Assembly: GCF_005937185.1 (NCBI RefSeq) | Contig: NZ_VCNI01000001.1 | Coordinates: forward strand, 186,001-250,000 | Direction: 5' to 3' | Length of the DNA stretch: 64,000 bases | Origin: Flagellimonas algicola | GTDB taxonomy: Bacteria; Bacteroidota; Bacteroidia; Flavobacteriales; Flavobacteriaceae | The notes under the pieces: generated by a model | Told to the model about the DNA's origin: nothing | What the model saw: only the letters and a program-made list of their open reading frames with translations | Database searches by the model: none | Program-made: the position numbers and the translations under genes | Shown here: positions 48,506 to 57,340 of the stretch, piece by piece | Layout: the number at the start of each line of letters is the position of its first letter | Position numbering within the stretch: the first letter of the stretch is position 1

Positions 48506-49507
48506 TTATTTGGTTTCCTGAATTGCTTTAATTAAATCGTAAAATGCTTTATCCTCTTTGTATTTATCCAAATTGGATTTGAGTTTCTCCGCAAAAAGTG
48601 TTTTATCCGGTCTAACGATCTCAACCCCTGCTTCCTGAACTGCGTCCAAAGCCTCTTGTTCTGATATCGCCCAAAGCTTCCTTTGATGTACCACCGAAAG
48701 GTCAACGGCTTGTTTCAACCATTGCCGCTCCTGTTCGTTAAGTTTATTCCAGGTATGTGTACTGGACAGAACCACATCGGGCAAAACCGTATGTTCATCC
48801 AGGGAATAATATTTGCAAACTTCGTAGTGTCGGGATAGATAAAAGCTGGGAGGGTTGTTTTCCGCACCATCCACCACACCTTGTTGTAATGAAGTATACA
48901 ATTCGCCCCAAGAAATGGGCGTGGCCGCGCCACCAAGCCCGTTGACCATATCCATGGCCGTGACACTTTCCATAACCCTAATTTTAAGTCCATCCAGGTC
49001 TTCGGGTTTGTGAACAGGTCGGTCTTTGGTATAAAAGCTGCGGGATCCCGCATCATAGTACCCCAACCCTTTTAACCAGTATTTCTCTCCCTCATCCAAT
49101 AAATGTTGGCCAATAGGCCCATCCAAAACTTGAAAGGAATGTTCCCGGTCCCTAAAGACAAAGGGAAGACCCAACACCTTCATTTTTGGAGCAAAGTTCT
49201 CCAACACCCCAACAGATACTTTGGTCATGTCCAAGGCACCCAGTTGCAAAAGTTCCAGACATTGTCGTTCTGTACCCAGTTGTTGATTCGGATAGATTTC
49301 CAATCGCATTTGACCATTGGAAATACTGTCCAAATCCTTACTCATTTGTACCATGGCCAAATGAACTGAGTGCTTTACATCCAGTCCATGCGCTAATTTT
49401 AAAGTTCGAATACCTCCTGTGGTATTACAACCCAGGAGAGCGGTTACTGCCAATATCATGAAGATATGCTGTGTGATTTTTTTATGGTATGGAATGAACT
49501 GTGTCAT
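48506..49507 (-). CDS. dctP: TRAP transporter substrate-binding lipoprotein
   Basis: DctP/SiaP-type solute receptor. It has 333 residues and a lipoprotein signal (AVTALLGC, Cys27), as common in Bacteroidota where the receptor is tethered rather than free. 'LKLAHGLDVKHSVHLAMVQMSKDL', 'RLEIYPNQQLGTERQCLELLQLGALDM', 'LKIRVMESVTAMDMVNGLGGAATPISWGELYTSLQQGVVDGAENNPPSFY' and 'VVLSSTHTWNKLNEQERQWL' are standard. The Arg in 'KIRVMES' is the conserved carboxylate-binding residue, so the solute is an acid. A uronate is likely from the GH88 and kduI context. It follows the GH88 gene by 10 bp. Confidence 0.93.
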   Translation of the reverse strand: MTQFIPYHKKITQHIFMILAVTALLGCNTTGGIRTLKLAHGLDVKHSVHLAMVQMSKDLDSISNGQMRLEIYPNQQLGTERQCLELLQLGALDMTKVSVGVLENFAPKMKVLGLPFVFRDREHSFQVLDGPIGQHLLDEGEKYWLKGLGYYDAGSRSFYTKDRPVHKPEDLDGLKIRVMESVTAMDMVNGLGGAATPISWGELYTSLQQGVVDGAENNPPSFYLSRHYEVCKYYSLDEHTVLPDVVLSSTHTWNKLNEQERQWLKQAVDLSVVHQRKLWAISEQEALDAVQEAGVEIVRPDKTLFAEKLKSNLDKYKEDKAFYDLIKAIQETK

Positions 49508-49517
49508 GTGGTTAAAA

Positions 49518-50699
49518 TTATTTTTTATAACGGGTCAGAGCTTCTATATAATAATAATCCGCATAGTTTAAGGGCACATCTATTTCTGCCCCATGAGGAA
49601 TGCTACCCACGGAATGGTCTAGCACAAATCCTTTGTTTTCTCCAATCGCGGCCGTGTAGGCTTCAGAGGCTAAAGATGAAAGTATCTTGTCAATAACGGG
49701 ACGGTAGGAGGTGCTACTGAAAGCGTCCAATTCTATCAAGGCCGATACTACTATGGCGGCAGCTGAAACATCCCGAGGTGCTTCTGGAATGCTGGGAGCG
49801 TTAAAATCCCAATAAGGAATTAGATCCCTAGGAAGGTTCTCATGCTGGAGGTAAAAGCTCGCAATATTTTCGGCAAGTTTTAAATATTCCGGGTTCTGGG
49901 TATAGCGGTAGCACAAGGTAAATCCGTACAACCCCCAAGCCTGTCCTCGGGCCCAAGAACTTTCATGGGCATATCCCTGGGCGGTTTCCTTGCTACGGAC
50001 TTCTCCGGTTTCTGGATCATAATCCACAACATGATAGGAACTATAGTCTGGCCGAAAATGGTTTTGGAGCGTTGTATTGGCGTGGGTAATGGCGATATTG
50101 GCATATTTCGGATTGTTGGTGAGTTTTGAAACCTCAAATAGCAGTTCCAGGTTCATCATATTATCTACAATCACGGGGAATTTCCATCCTCTTTCCGCTT
50201 GCCATCCTTTATCCACATTCCAACTCTGAATACAGCCAACTTTGGGGTTAAAGCGTGTAATCAGGGAATCTGCAGCTGTTGCCATCACCTCCCTGAAAGC
50301 TGGATTTTGGGTCACTCTGTACCCATTTCCGTAGGAACAGTTGAAGATAAAGCCAAGATCGTGATTATCAATGTTGTATTTATGGGATTCATAAGGGGCT
50401 TGAAACTTTTCTGCGGCCTTTTTCCATTTTTCATCACCTGTATGCTCATATAAGTACCAGCAGCTTCCGGGAAAAAATCCTTCTGTCCAATCGAACCCCT
50501 TATTGATCCAATGTACTTCCCTGTTGGCATTTAAGGTTCTGGGAATATCATTGGCTTTTTCGGCCTCTTGAAGCAAATAGTTTAATTGGGTTTTGGCCTT
50601 AGCCAACAATTGTTCGGCATTTAGGCTTGTCTCTTTTTTGGTGCAAAAAGACAGTATGAGACATAGCAGGGATAATGATATAAGTTTGAAATACTTCAT
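49518..50699 (-). CDS. GH88 unsaturated glucuronyl hydrolase
   Basis: Hydrolyses the 4,5-unsaturated uronic acid left at the non-reducing end by polysaccharide lyases, releasing the keto-uronate. It has 393 residues and a lipoprotein signal (LLCLILSFC, Cys19). The (alpha/alpha)6 barrel shows 'NKGFDWTEGFFPGSCWYLYE', 'NHDLGFIFNCSYGNGYR' with Asp114, 'PVIVDNMMNLELLFE' with Asp179 (the two conserved aspartates), 'SSWARGQAWGLYGFTLCYRY' and 'IPYWDFNAP'. GH105 is a possible alternative, but the HDLGF and VDNMMNL pair suits GH88. It overlaps the LacI gene by 4 bp and is read with the TRAP genes. Confidence 0.9.
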   Translation of the reverse strand: MKYFKLISLSLLCLILSFCTKKETSLNAEQLLAKAKTQLNYLLQEAEKANDIPRTLNANREVHWINKGFDWTEGFFPGSCWYLYEHTGDEKWKKAAEKFQAPYESHKYNIDNHDLGFIFNCSYGNGYRVTQNPAFREVMATAADSLITRFNPKVGCIQSWNVDKGWQAERGWKFPVIVDNMMNLELLFEVSKLTNNPKYANIAITHANTTLQNHFRPDYSSYHVVDYDPETGEVRSKETAQGYAHESSWARGQAWGLYGFTLCYRYTQNPEYLKLAENIASFYLQHENLPRDLIPYWDFNAPSIPEAPRDVSAAAIVVSALIELDAFSSTSYRPVIDKILSSLASEAYTAAIGENKGFVLDHSVGSIPHGAEIDVPLNYADYYYIEALTRYKK

Positions 50700-51739
50700 G
50701 TGTTTGGGTGTATGGTTGGTTTTTTTTGGGTAGAATCCCGTTGGATCAAAGTAGGTTCTAGGATTATGGTCTCCGGGGCAAGGGGTATGGGTTTTGCATT
50801 GATTTGCTTGATCAACAGCTCCGTGGCCAATCTCCCCATTTTTTTGCCGGATTGGTCCACCGTGGTTAAAGCTGGATCAATTACCGAGGAAGTTGGGCCA
50901 TTGCTGAAACCTACAATAGCTATTTCATCTGGTATTTTGATGTTTTTTCCCTTTAGAAATTGCATGGCTCCCACGGCAGCTACATCATTGGCAGAAAAAA
51001 TACCATCAACTTGAGGTAGAGTCTCCAATATTTTCTGGGCTGCATTTGCCCCATCTTCTTCCATCAAATTGGAATCGATGACCAAATCAGGTTGAAATGG
51101 AAGACCATTTTTTTCCAAAGCTTCCTTGTATCCATTGAATCGGTTTTGATAGAGTTTCAAGTCCCTGGGCCCGGCAAGATGCGCAATGTTTCTGCATCCT
51201 TGTGAAACAAGGTGGTCTGTGGCATCAAAACTGCCCTGATAATCGTTTAATAGCACATTGTTGTTTCCAGGGATATCGCAATGCCTATCAAAAAAGACCG
51301 TCGGGATACCGTTCTTTCGAGCCAATTCCATGTGCTCATAATCCAGCGTTTCCATAGAAATGGATAATATGATGCCATCAACCCTATTGGCGACCAAGGT
51401 TTGTACCAGATTGGTTTCCCGTTCCAATTTTTCCAAAGATTGGCACATAATTACATTGTAGCCATTTTCAAATGCCGTTTCCTCAATACCTTCGATGGCT
51501 GAGGAGAAGAAAAACCTGGAAATTCTGGGAATGATAACCCCTATGGTGTTGGTTTTGTTCTTGCGAAGATTGGAAGCCAAAACATTACGTTGATAACCCA
51601 TTTCCTGCGCCTTGGCCCAGATACGTTGCTTGGTTTTTTGGGTGACCCTGGGGCTATTGTTCAGCGCACGGGATACCGTTGAGCTATCAATTTTGAGCGC
51701 AGCAGCTATATCATGTATGGTAACATTATTGGTTTGCAT
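50696..51739 (-). CDS. LacI-family repressor of the uronate locus
   Basis: Transcription repressor released by a sugar ligand. It has 347 residues. The HTH 'MQTNNVTIHDIAAALKIDSSTVSRALNNSPRVTQKTKQRI' and hinge 'LASNLRKNKTNTIGVIIP' are classic LacI, followed by a periplasmic-binding-protein-like domain ('FSSAIEGIEETAFENGYNVIMCQS', 'VDGIILSIS', 'GIFSANDVAAVGAMQF'). It is the first gene of the minus-strand operon, followed by GH88 (4-bp overlap) and TRAP. A perfect 18-bp palindrome lies in the divergent gap before kduI and is likely its operator, so it would control both directions. Confidence 0.93.
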   Translation of the reverse strand: MQTNNVTIHDIAAALKIDSSTVSRALNNSPRVTQKTKQRIWAKAQEMGYQRNVLASNLRKNKTNTIGVIIPRISRFFFSSAIEGIEETAFENGYNVIMCQSLEKLERETNLVQTLVANRVDGIILSISMETLDYEHMELARKNGIPTVFFDRHCDIPGNNNVLLNDYQGSFDATDHLVSQGCRNIAHLAGPRDLKLYQNRFNGYKEALEKNGLPFQPDLVIDSNLMEEDGANAAQKILETLPQVDGIFSANDVAAVGAMQFLKGKNIKIPDEIAIVGFSNGPTSSVIDPALTTVDQSGKKMGRLATELLIKQINAKPIPLAPETIILEPTLIQRDSTQKKPTIHPNT

Positions 51740-51781
51740 AAGGGTAGTGCAATTAACACTTGGGTCTAAATATATGAAAAT

Positions 51782-51820
51782 AATACAATCGATTGTATTT
51801 TATTTTTTTACCTAACTTTG
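51782..51820. promoter_or_regulatory. LacI-type operator and kduI promoter
   Basis: AATACAATCGATTGTATT (51782-51799) is a perfect 18-bp palindrome with a central CG, the usual form of LacI-family operators. TAACTTTG (51813-51820), an exact match to the Bacteroidota -7 consensus TAnnTTTG, lies 13 bp downstream, pointing to kduI. On the other strand TATATTTA (51774-51767) could serve the lacI operon. A repressor here would block both promoters. Confidence 0.75.
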
Positions 51821-51850
51821 TTTCATTGATTTCGACGAAAATATAACAGC

Positions 51851-52690
51851 ATGAATACTCAATATGAAAGCCGATTTGCCTCTAATCCAGAAACAGTAAA
51901 GGGTTATGATACTGCCAAACTGAGAGCAGAATTTCTTGTAGACAACCTGATGCAAAAAGATAAGATTGTCATGACCTATTCCCATTATGATCGTTACATT
52001 GTAGGTTCTGCAGTTCCGGGAAATAGCCTGAACTTGGAATCCATTGCACCATTAAAAGCGGAATATTTTTTGGAGCGTAGGGAAATGGGAATCATTAATG
52101 TTGGAGAGGCAGGAACAGTTGAGGTGGATGGTGCCCCTTACCATTTAGGACACAAAGATGCACTCTATATAGGGCAGGGAAACAAGCAAATTGTGTTTAA
52201 GAGCGATGACTCTGAGCAACCAGCTATGTTTTATTTTAATTCGGCGCCAGCGCATACCACTTATCCAATTAAAAAGGTAAGCTTGCAAGAGGCCAATACA
52301 TTAGAACTGGGAAGCATGGAAACCGCCAACCACAGAATAGTACATCAGATGATCATTGGAGGGGTGGTGGATACATGTCAATTGCAAATGGGTATGACCA
52401 CCTTAAAATCTGGAAGCGTTTGGAATACAATGCCCGCTCATGTGCATGATAGGCGTATGGAAATCTATTTTTACTTGGACGTTCCAACGAATCAGGCCGT
52501 ATGCCATTTTATGGGCCAACCGGAAGAAACACGGCATATCTGGGTGCACAATCATCAAGCAGTGATATCTCCACCTTGGTCCATACATTGTGGATCGGGG
52601 ACTTCCAACTACTCTTTTATTTGGGGTATGGCTGGGGAAAATCTGGACTATTCAGATATGGATGTCGCTGCTATTACCGAACTTCGTTAA
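51851..52690 (+). CDS. kduI: 5-dehydro-4-deoxy-D-glucuronate isomerase
   Basis: Cytoplasmic isomerase converting 5-keto-4-deoxyuronate (from unsaturated uronates) to 3-deoxy-D-glycero-2,5-hexodiulosonate. It has 279 residues, cupin fold. 'MNTQYESRFASNPETVKGYDTAKLRAEFLV' and 'YSHYDRYIVGSAVP' are typical KduI. The metal site is in 'MPAHVHDRRMEIYFYLDVP' (HxH and Glu) with later 'SPPWSIHCGSGTSNYSFIWGMAGEN'. It starts the plus-strand operon under the LacI operator. kduD, kdgK and kdgA are not in the window. Confidence 0.95.
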   Translation: MNTQYESRFASNPETVKGYDTAKLRAEFLVDNLMQKDKIVMTYSHYDRYIVGSAVPGNSLNLESIAPLKAEYFLERREMGIINVGEAGTVEVDGAPYHLGHKDALYIGQGNKQIVFKSDDSEQPAMFYFNSAPAHTTYPIKKVSLQEANTLELGSMETANHRIVHQMIIGGVVDTCQLQMGMTTLKSGSVWNTMPAHVHDRRMEIYFYLDVPTNQAVCHFMGQPEETRHIWVHNHQAVISPPWSIHCGSGTSNYSFIWGMAGENLDYSDMDVAAITELR

Positions 52691-52699
52691 ATCAATCCG

Positions 52700-53866
52700 A
52701 TGACCATGAATAAAATTCTCATTTCCCTTTTAAGTTTTGCTTTTATAAATTCCTGTACTCCCGAAGATTCTGGTTTCACCTTTATTGTTGAAAATGAATT
52801 GGGTATGGATAGGGCTTTTGAAACCGTTGAACTTACAAGCGCATTTTTAGGGGTTGACAATCTGAACAACTATGGTATCCAAGATTTTGAAACGAAAGAA
52901 GTTTTAGTTTCCCAAGGGGTAGATACAGATAAAAATCAGTATGCTGATGTACTTTTGTTCCAACCTAGGATGAAGGCAAATTCCAAGAGAAAATTTGAAT
53001 TGATTGAAATCCATCATTCGAAAAGGCCTAAGTCGAAATCCGTATGTTTTTCTCGCTTTGTTCCCGAACGGATGGATGATTATGCTTGGGAAAACGACAA
53101 GGTGGCCTTTCGGGTTTTTGGACCCAAGGCACAGAAAATGGCTGAAGAGAATCAGGAGGGAGGGACACTATCCAGCGGAGTGGATGCCTGGTTAAAGAGG
53201 GTGGAATATCCTATCATTAACAAATGGTACCGCAAGGAATTGAAAACCGAAGGAAGTTATCATGAGGATGATGGTGAGGGATTGGACAATTTTCACGTAG
53301 GGCCAAGCAGAGGGGTAGGCGGATTGGCCATAAAAAAGGACAGTACATATTATTTTTCCAAAAATTTCAGCAACTGGCAGCATATTGCCTCTGGACCTAT
53401 TAGAACCAGTTTTTATTTGGAGTACGACGATTGGGATGCCAAGGGTGCTTTGATCAAGGAAACTAAGCTTATTAGCTTGGATAAAGGTAGCAACCTTTCA
53501 AGATTCGAGGTAAGCTTGGAAGGAACGGAGCACATTGCTGCTGGGATTACCTTGCATGAAAAAGATGGCGTGGTGATGGACAACGAAGCCCAGGGATGGC
53601 TTAGTTATTGGCAACCCCATGGTGATTCTGAACTGGGTTCAGCAATTGTAGCACCCCCTTCTGTTTTCAAGGATATTGAAACCTATGAAACAGACCAAGT
53701 AGATTTGAGCAACGCCTATGCGCATCTCCAAGTGAAGGATGGAAAAGTGATTTACTATGCTGGTTTTGGATGGAAAAAAAGTGGTCAGTTTAAATCTCAA
53801 AAAGAATGGGAAGACTATTTGTCCGAATTTGCCTTAAAACTTTCCAAGCCATTGAAAGTTGAATAA
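52700..53866 (+). CDS. DUF4861-family lipoprotein
   Basis: Exported protein of a family common in Bacteroidota pectin, ulvan and alginate loci, whose activity is not known to me. It has 388 residues. Lipoprotein signal 'ISLLSFAFINSC' (Cys19). 'VAFRVFGPKAQ', 'SGVDAWLKRVEYPIINKWY', 'YHEDDGEGLDNFHVGPSRGVGGLAI', 'FSNWQHIASGPIRTSFYLEYDDWDA' and 'NAYAHLQVKDGKVIYYAGFGWKKSGQF' are conserved-looking. Start at 52700 (ATG ACC ATG) or 52706. It lies 9 bp after kduI, so an uronate-related function, such as lyase or epimerase, is inferred from context. Confidence 0.75.
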   Translation: MTMNKILISLLSFAFINSCTPEDSGFTFIVENELGMDRAFETVELTSAFLGVDNLNNYGIQDFETKEVLVSQGVDTDKNQYADVLLFQPRMKANSKRKFELIEIHHSKRPKSKSVCFSRFVPERMDDYAWENDKVAFRVFGPKAQKMAEENQEGGTLSSGVDAWLKRVEYPIINKWYRKELKTEGSYHEDDGEGLDNFHVGPSRGVGGLAIKKDSTYYFSKNFSNWQHIASGPIRTSFYLEYDDWDAKGALIKETKLISLDKGSNLSRFEVSLEGTEHIAAGITLHEKDGVVMDNEAQGWLSYWQPHGDSELGSAIVAPPSVFKDIETYETDQVDLSNAYAHLQVKDGKVIYYAGFGWKKSGQFKSQKEWEDYLSEFALKLSKPLKVE

Positions 53867-53879
53867 TCACTTGATAGCT

Positions 53880-53894
53880 GTATTACTTGAATAC
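53880..53894. repeat. Small inverted repeat after the DUF4861 gene
   Basis: GTATT-ACTTG-AATAC, a 5-bp inverted repeat 13 bp past the stop codon. A weak stem; the 124-bp gap before the sulfatase otherwise holds AT-rich sequence without a convincing promoter. Confidence 0.25.
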
Positions 53895-53990
53895 GGAATA
53901 CCACTACAGGATATATATAACAAATAAATTATTTAAGGTGATTGATTCCTATGCCTTTGTCAAGTATATTGTTCTTTTAAACACCCATCC

Positions 53991-55550
53991 ATGAATTCTA
54001 TCAAACCAATCTCATTATTCACCTTATGCACAATAGTGCTCCTATTTTTAGGTAGCTGTAAAGAGGAAAAGCAAGCCCCAAAGGAGCAAACTTCACAAAA
54101 GCCTAATATTATTGTTATCTATCTGGATGATTTAGGATATGGAGACGTGGGATTCAATGGGTCTACGGAACTGCAAACACCTAATATGGACAAGTTGGCT
54201 TCTGAAGGTTTGGTATTTACCAATGGATATGCCTCATCAGCTACTTGTACGCCAAGTAGGTACGCGCTACTAACCGGAGTCTACCCATGGCGTGAGAAGA
54301 ATGCAAAAATTTTGCCCGGCACCGCTCCCTTGATCATAGGGACTGAACAAATGACCTTGCCTAAAATGCTTAAGGGTGCTGGATATCACACCGGAATTGT
54401 TGGGAAATGGCACTTAGGTTTAGGAAGCGGACAGGTTGACTGGAACACCACGGTGTCACCCGGACCCAATGAAGTTGGTTTTGACCATTCCTATATAATG
54501 GCAGCAACCCAAGATCGGGTTCCAACCGTTTATATTGAAAATGGAACCGTGGAAGGCCTTGATCCAAATGACCCCATCGAGATTAACTATGCGGAAAATT
54601 TTGAAGGAGAACCCACTGGATTGGATAATCCGGAAGAACTAAAAATGAGATGGCATCACGGACACAACAATAGTGTGGTGAATGGAATCCCTAGAATTGG
54701 GTTTATGAAAGGGGGTAAAAAAGCACAGTGGCGTGATGAGGATATGGCCGATGTATTTTTAAAAGAGGCCCAAGATTATATTAAAGCACAGAAAGACGCT
54801 CCCTTTTTCCTGTATTATGCGCTACAGCAGCCCCATGTGCCAAGAACCCCACATGAACGCTTTGTTGGGAAAACGGGATTGGGTCCTAGAGGTGATGTCA
54901 TTTTTGAGGCGGATTGGTGTATTGGGGAATTGGTAAAGATTTTGGAATCAGAAGGAATATTGGAAAACACCATGATTGTTTTTACCAGCGATAACGGACC
55001 TGTACTGAACGACGGCTACTATGATGATGCGGTTGAAAAAAATGGGAACCATACGCCTTGGGGACCCTTTAGAGGAGGGAAGTATAGCTTGTTCGAGGCG
55101 GGTACACACGTGCCATTTTTTACCTATTGGAAAGGAACCATTGAACCGGGATCATCAAGCGCCTTGGTTTGTCAAATGGATTTGCTCACTTCTTTGGCCA
55201 CCCTTGTTGGTAGTGAGGTTAAAGTGGAGGATAGTGAGGATTTATTGTCTGCATTTTTGGGAGAGAGTACCCAAGGAAGGGAGGAGCTTGTCATTGAAGC
55301 TTCAACCAGAACCGCCCTCCGGAAAGGAGATTGGGTCATGATTCCACCTTATGGGGGACAAAAAGTGAGCCCCAATGTTCAAATAGAGTTGGGCAACTCG
55401 GATGAATTCCAGCTCTATAACCTAAAAGATGATATTGGGGAAACCCAAAATCTGGCGGAATCCAATCCAGAAAAACTTGAAGAATTGATTACGATATTCG
55501 AAAGGATTAGGGGAGAGAACCTAAATATTGAACCGCTAGAACTCAAATAG
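53991..55550 (+). CDS. S1-family sulfatase lipoprotein (second)
   Basis: Formylglycine-dependent sulfatase, 519 residues, with lipoprotein signal ending FLGSC (Cys23). 'KPNIIVIYLDDLGYGDVGFNG' is the first metal site (Asp46, Asp47), 'SATCTPSRYALLTGVYPWR' holds Cys86 for formylglycine and Arg90, 'GIVGKWHLGLG' the central Lys-His pair, 'YYALQQPHVPRTPHERF' and 'MIVFTSDNGPVLNDGYYDDAV' the rest. 'AKILPGTAPLIIG' and 'GPFRGGKYSLFEAGTHVPF' resemble arylsulfatase A-like S1 enzymes. It is read with kduI and DUF4861 and would desulfate an uronate-containing oligosaccharide (inference). An FGE is required elsewhere in the genome. Confidence 0.9.
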   Translation: MNSIKPISLFTLCTIVLLFLGSCKEEKQAPKEQTSQKPNIIVIYLDDLGYGDVGFNGSTELQTPNMDKLASEGLVFTNGYASSATCTPSRYALLTGVYPWREKNAKILPGTAPLIIGTEQMTLPKMLKGAGYHTGIVGKWHLGLGSGQVDWNTTVSPGPNEVGFDHSYIMAATQDRVPTVYIENGTVEGLDPNDPIEINYAENFEGEPTGLDNPEELKMRWHHGHNNSVVNGIPRIGFMKGGKKAQWRDEDMADVFLKEAQDYIKAQKDAPFFLYYALQQPHVPRTPHERFVGKTGLGPRGDVIFEADWCIGELVKILESEGILENTMIVFTSDNGPVLNDGYYDDAVEKNGNHTPWGPFRGGKYSLFEAGTHVPFFTYWKGTIEPGSSSALVCQMDLLTSLATLVGSEVKVEDSEDLLSAFLGESTQGREELVIEASTRTALRKGDWVMIPPYGGQKVSPNVQIELGNSDEFQLYNLKDDIGETQNLAESNPEKLEELITIFERIRGENLNIEPLELK

Positions 55551-55661
55551 GATTGTTTATTTTCCAGACTCCGGTAGTTTTGACCAAATCTGGAAGCGAA
55601 CTATTCCTATTTTCTTGAAAACGAGGAATTCATGTCCAAAGATTCTTGGGATTCACGAAAA

Positions 55662-55694
55662 TTTACGAAAAGGTTTTCGAAAAAGTTTCGTAAA
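55662..55694. promoter_or_regulatory. Nested palindromes, candidate XylR/LacI operator
   Basis: TTTACGAAA (55662-55670) and TTTCGTAAA (55686-55694) form a 9-bp inverted repeat, and TTTTCGAAAA (55674-55683) sits between them as a perfect palindrome with central CG. LacI-family sites often have such a centre. The LacI gene after the symporter is the likely ligand. It lies about 140 bp upstream of the predicted start, so looping or a second promoter may be involved. Confidence 0.5.
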
Positions 55695-55821
55695 ACTATT
55701 AAAAATGTAATTACCTCATAATCAATGATATGTACTCATAATCTCATTTAGCAGAAAGCATGTCTTGTATTCAATTGGAACCATTTTCCACAAAACACCT
55801 CCATTTACCCATTGCAATTTT

Positions 55822-55829
55822 TACATTTG
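55822..55829 (+). promoter_or_regulatory. -7 element before xylB
   Basis: TACATTTG is an exact match to the Bacteroidota -7 consensus TAnnTTTG, 23 bp upstream of the xylB start. No clear -33 TTTG was found at the usual 19-20 nt. Confidence 0.5.
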
Positions 55830-55852
55830 GTTAAACCCAAGCCACTTGTTAC

Positions 55853-57334
55853 ATGTATTACTTAGGAATTGATTTAGGAAGTTCTTCCATCAAAGTTGCT
55901 TTAGTGGATAGCTCCAAAGGAAAGAGCGTTGGCGTGGTTCAGCAACCCGAAGAAGAGATGTCCATGCATGCCGCCCAAAAGGGATGGGCCGAACAAAAAC
56001 CAGAGGACTGGTGGTTTCATGTGTGTGAAGGCATTAGACGGATAAAGAAAAACCATAATGTTTCTAAAAAGGATATAATAGGCATTGGCATATCGTACCA
56101 GATGCATGGTCTGGTAGTGTTGGATAAAAAAGGTAAACCACTTCGTAAATCCATTATATGGTGCGATAGTAGAGCCGTTGAAATTGGCAACCAAACCTAT
56201 GAAGCCATCGGAACGGAAAAATGTGATACACATCTATTGAATTCCCCGGCCAATTTTACTGCCTCCAAACTACGATGGGTCCAAGATAACGAGAGAGAAA
56301 TCTATGATCGCATAGCTAAATTTATGTTGCCTGGAGACTATTTGGCCTATCGGTTTTCCAACGAGATAAACACAACTATTTCTGGATTGTCCGAAGGTAT
56401 TTTTTGGGACTTCAAACTAGATGAAATTTCAAAGGACATTTTGGATTACCACAACTTCTCCCAAGCCCTTGTCCCTGAAATTGTTGAAACATTTGGCGTT
56501 CAAAGCAAAGTATCTGCAAAAGGAGCTGAGGAAAGCGGGTTATTGGAGGGAACCCCTATCATGTACAGAGCTGGTGATCAGCCCAACAATGCCTTGTCAT
56601 TAAATGTGTTTCACCCAGGGGAGGTGGCGGCAACAGGGGGAACCTCTGGTGTGGTCTATGCGGTAACTGACAATCTTTCTGTAAAGGAAAGCTCAAGGGT
56701 CAACAACTTTGCTCATGTGAATTACAGTAAGGGCAAAACCAAAAACATAGGCAAACTTCTTTGCATCAACGGAGCCGGAATCCAATACCGTTGGTTGCTC
56801 AATAACTTGGCGGTTTCGTCCTATGAGGAAATGAACAATTTGGCAGCTGGAGTGGAAGTAGGTTCGGATGGACTTTGTATTGTTCCCTTTGGCAATGGAG
56901 CTGAACGCATGCTGATGAACCAAGATGTGGGAACCCGCATCCTAAACTTGGATCTCAACCGTCACACCAAAGCACATATGTGCCGGGCCGCCTTGGAAGG
57001 GATTGCCTTTTCCTTTGTGTATGGAATGGAAATCATGAAATCTGATGGTATTGACCCCAAGGTTATCAAAGCAGGGAACGATAATCTCTTCCGATCGGAT
57101 ATCTTTTCAAACACCATTGCAACATTAATTCAACAAGAAATAGAAATATACAATACCACAGGGGCCATTGGAGCAGCAAGGGCCTGTGCGATTGCAGAAC
57201 AAGGTTATGATGGCTTTTCGGCCTTTATGCGAAACGATCACGTTATGACCTACATGCCCTTCGAGGATAGAGAATCGTATCAAACCGCATACCATAACTG
57301 GAAAAAAGAATTGGAACTAATCATTAAAAAATAG
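55853..57334 (+). CDS. xylB: Xylulokinase
   Basis: Phosphorylates D-xylulose with ATP to xylulose-5-phosphate for the pentose phosphate pathway. It has 493 residues, FGGY family. 'YYLGIDLGSSSIKVALVD' is the ATPase-fold phosphate 1 site, 'GWAEQKPEDWW' and 'GIGISYQMHGLVVLD' the xylulokinase-specific region, 'RAGDQPNNALSLN' holds the catalytic Asp, and 'GEVAATGGTSGVVYAV' and 'VIKAGNDNLFRSDIFSNTIA' the C-terminal domain. It starts the xylose operon and is 6 bp before xylA. Confidence 0.95.
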   Translation: MYYLGIDLGSSSIKVALVDSSKGKSVGVVQQPEEEMSMHAAQKGWAEQKPEDWWFHVCEGIRRIKKNHNVSKKDIIGIGISYQMHGLVVLDKKGKPLRKSIIWCDSRAVEIGNQTYEAIGTEKCDTHLLNSPANFTASKLRWVQDNEREIYDRIAKFMLPGDYLAYRFSNEINTTISGLSEGIFWDFKLDEISKDILDYHNFSQALVPEIVETFGVQSKVSAKGAEESGLLEGTPIMYRAGDQPNNALSLNVFHPGEVAATGGTSGVVYAVTDNLSVKESSRVNNFAHVNYSKGKTKNIGKLLCINGAGIQYRWLLNNLAVSSYEEMNNLAAGVEVGSDGLCIVPFGNGAERMLMNQDVGTRILNLDLNRHTKAHMCRAALEGIAFSFVYGMEIMKSDGIDPKVIKAGNDNLFRSDIFSNTIATLIQQEIEIYNTTGAIGAARACAIAEQGYDGFSAFMRNDHVMTYMPFEDRESYQTAYHNWKKELELIIKK

Positions 57335-57340
57335 GATAAA

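Larger units (their letters stand above)
55551..55852 (+). other. 302-bp intergenic region upstream of xylB
   Basis: No open reading frame of note. It holds the nested palindrome at 55662-55694 (candidate XylR operator), a second ACGAAAA copy just before it (55655-55661), and an exact -7 consensus TACATTTG at 55822-55829. The implied transcription start near 55835 leaves a leader of about 18 nt before xylB. A T-rich stretch follows the sulfatase stop, without a strong hairpin. Confidence 0.6.
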
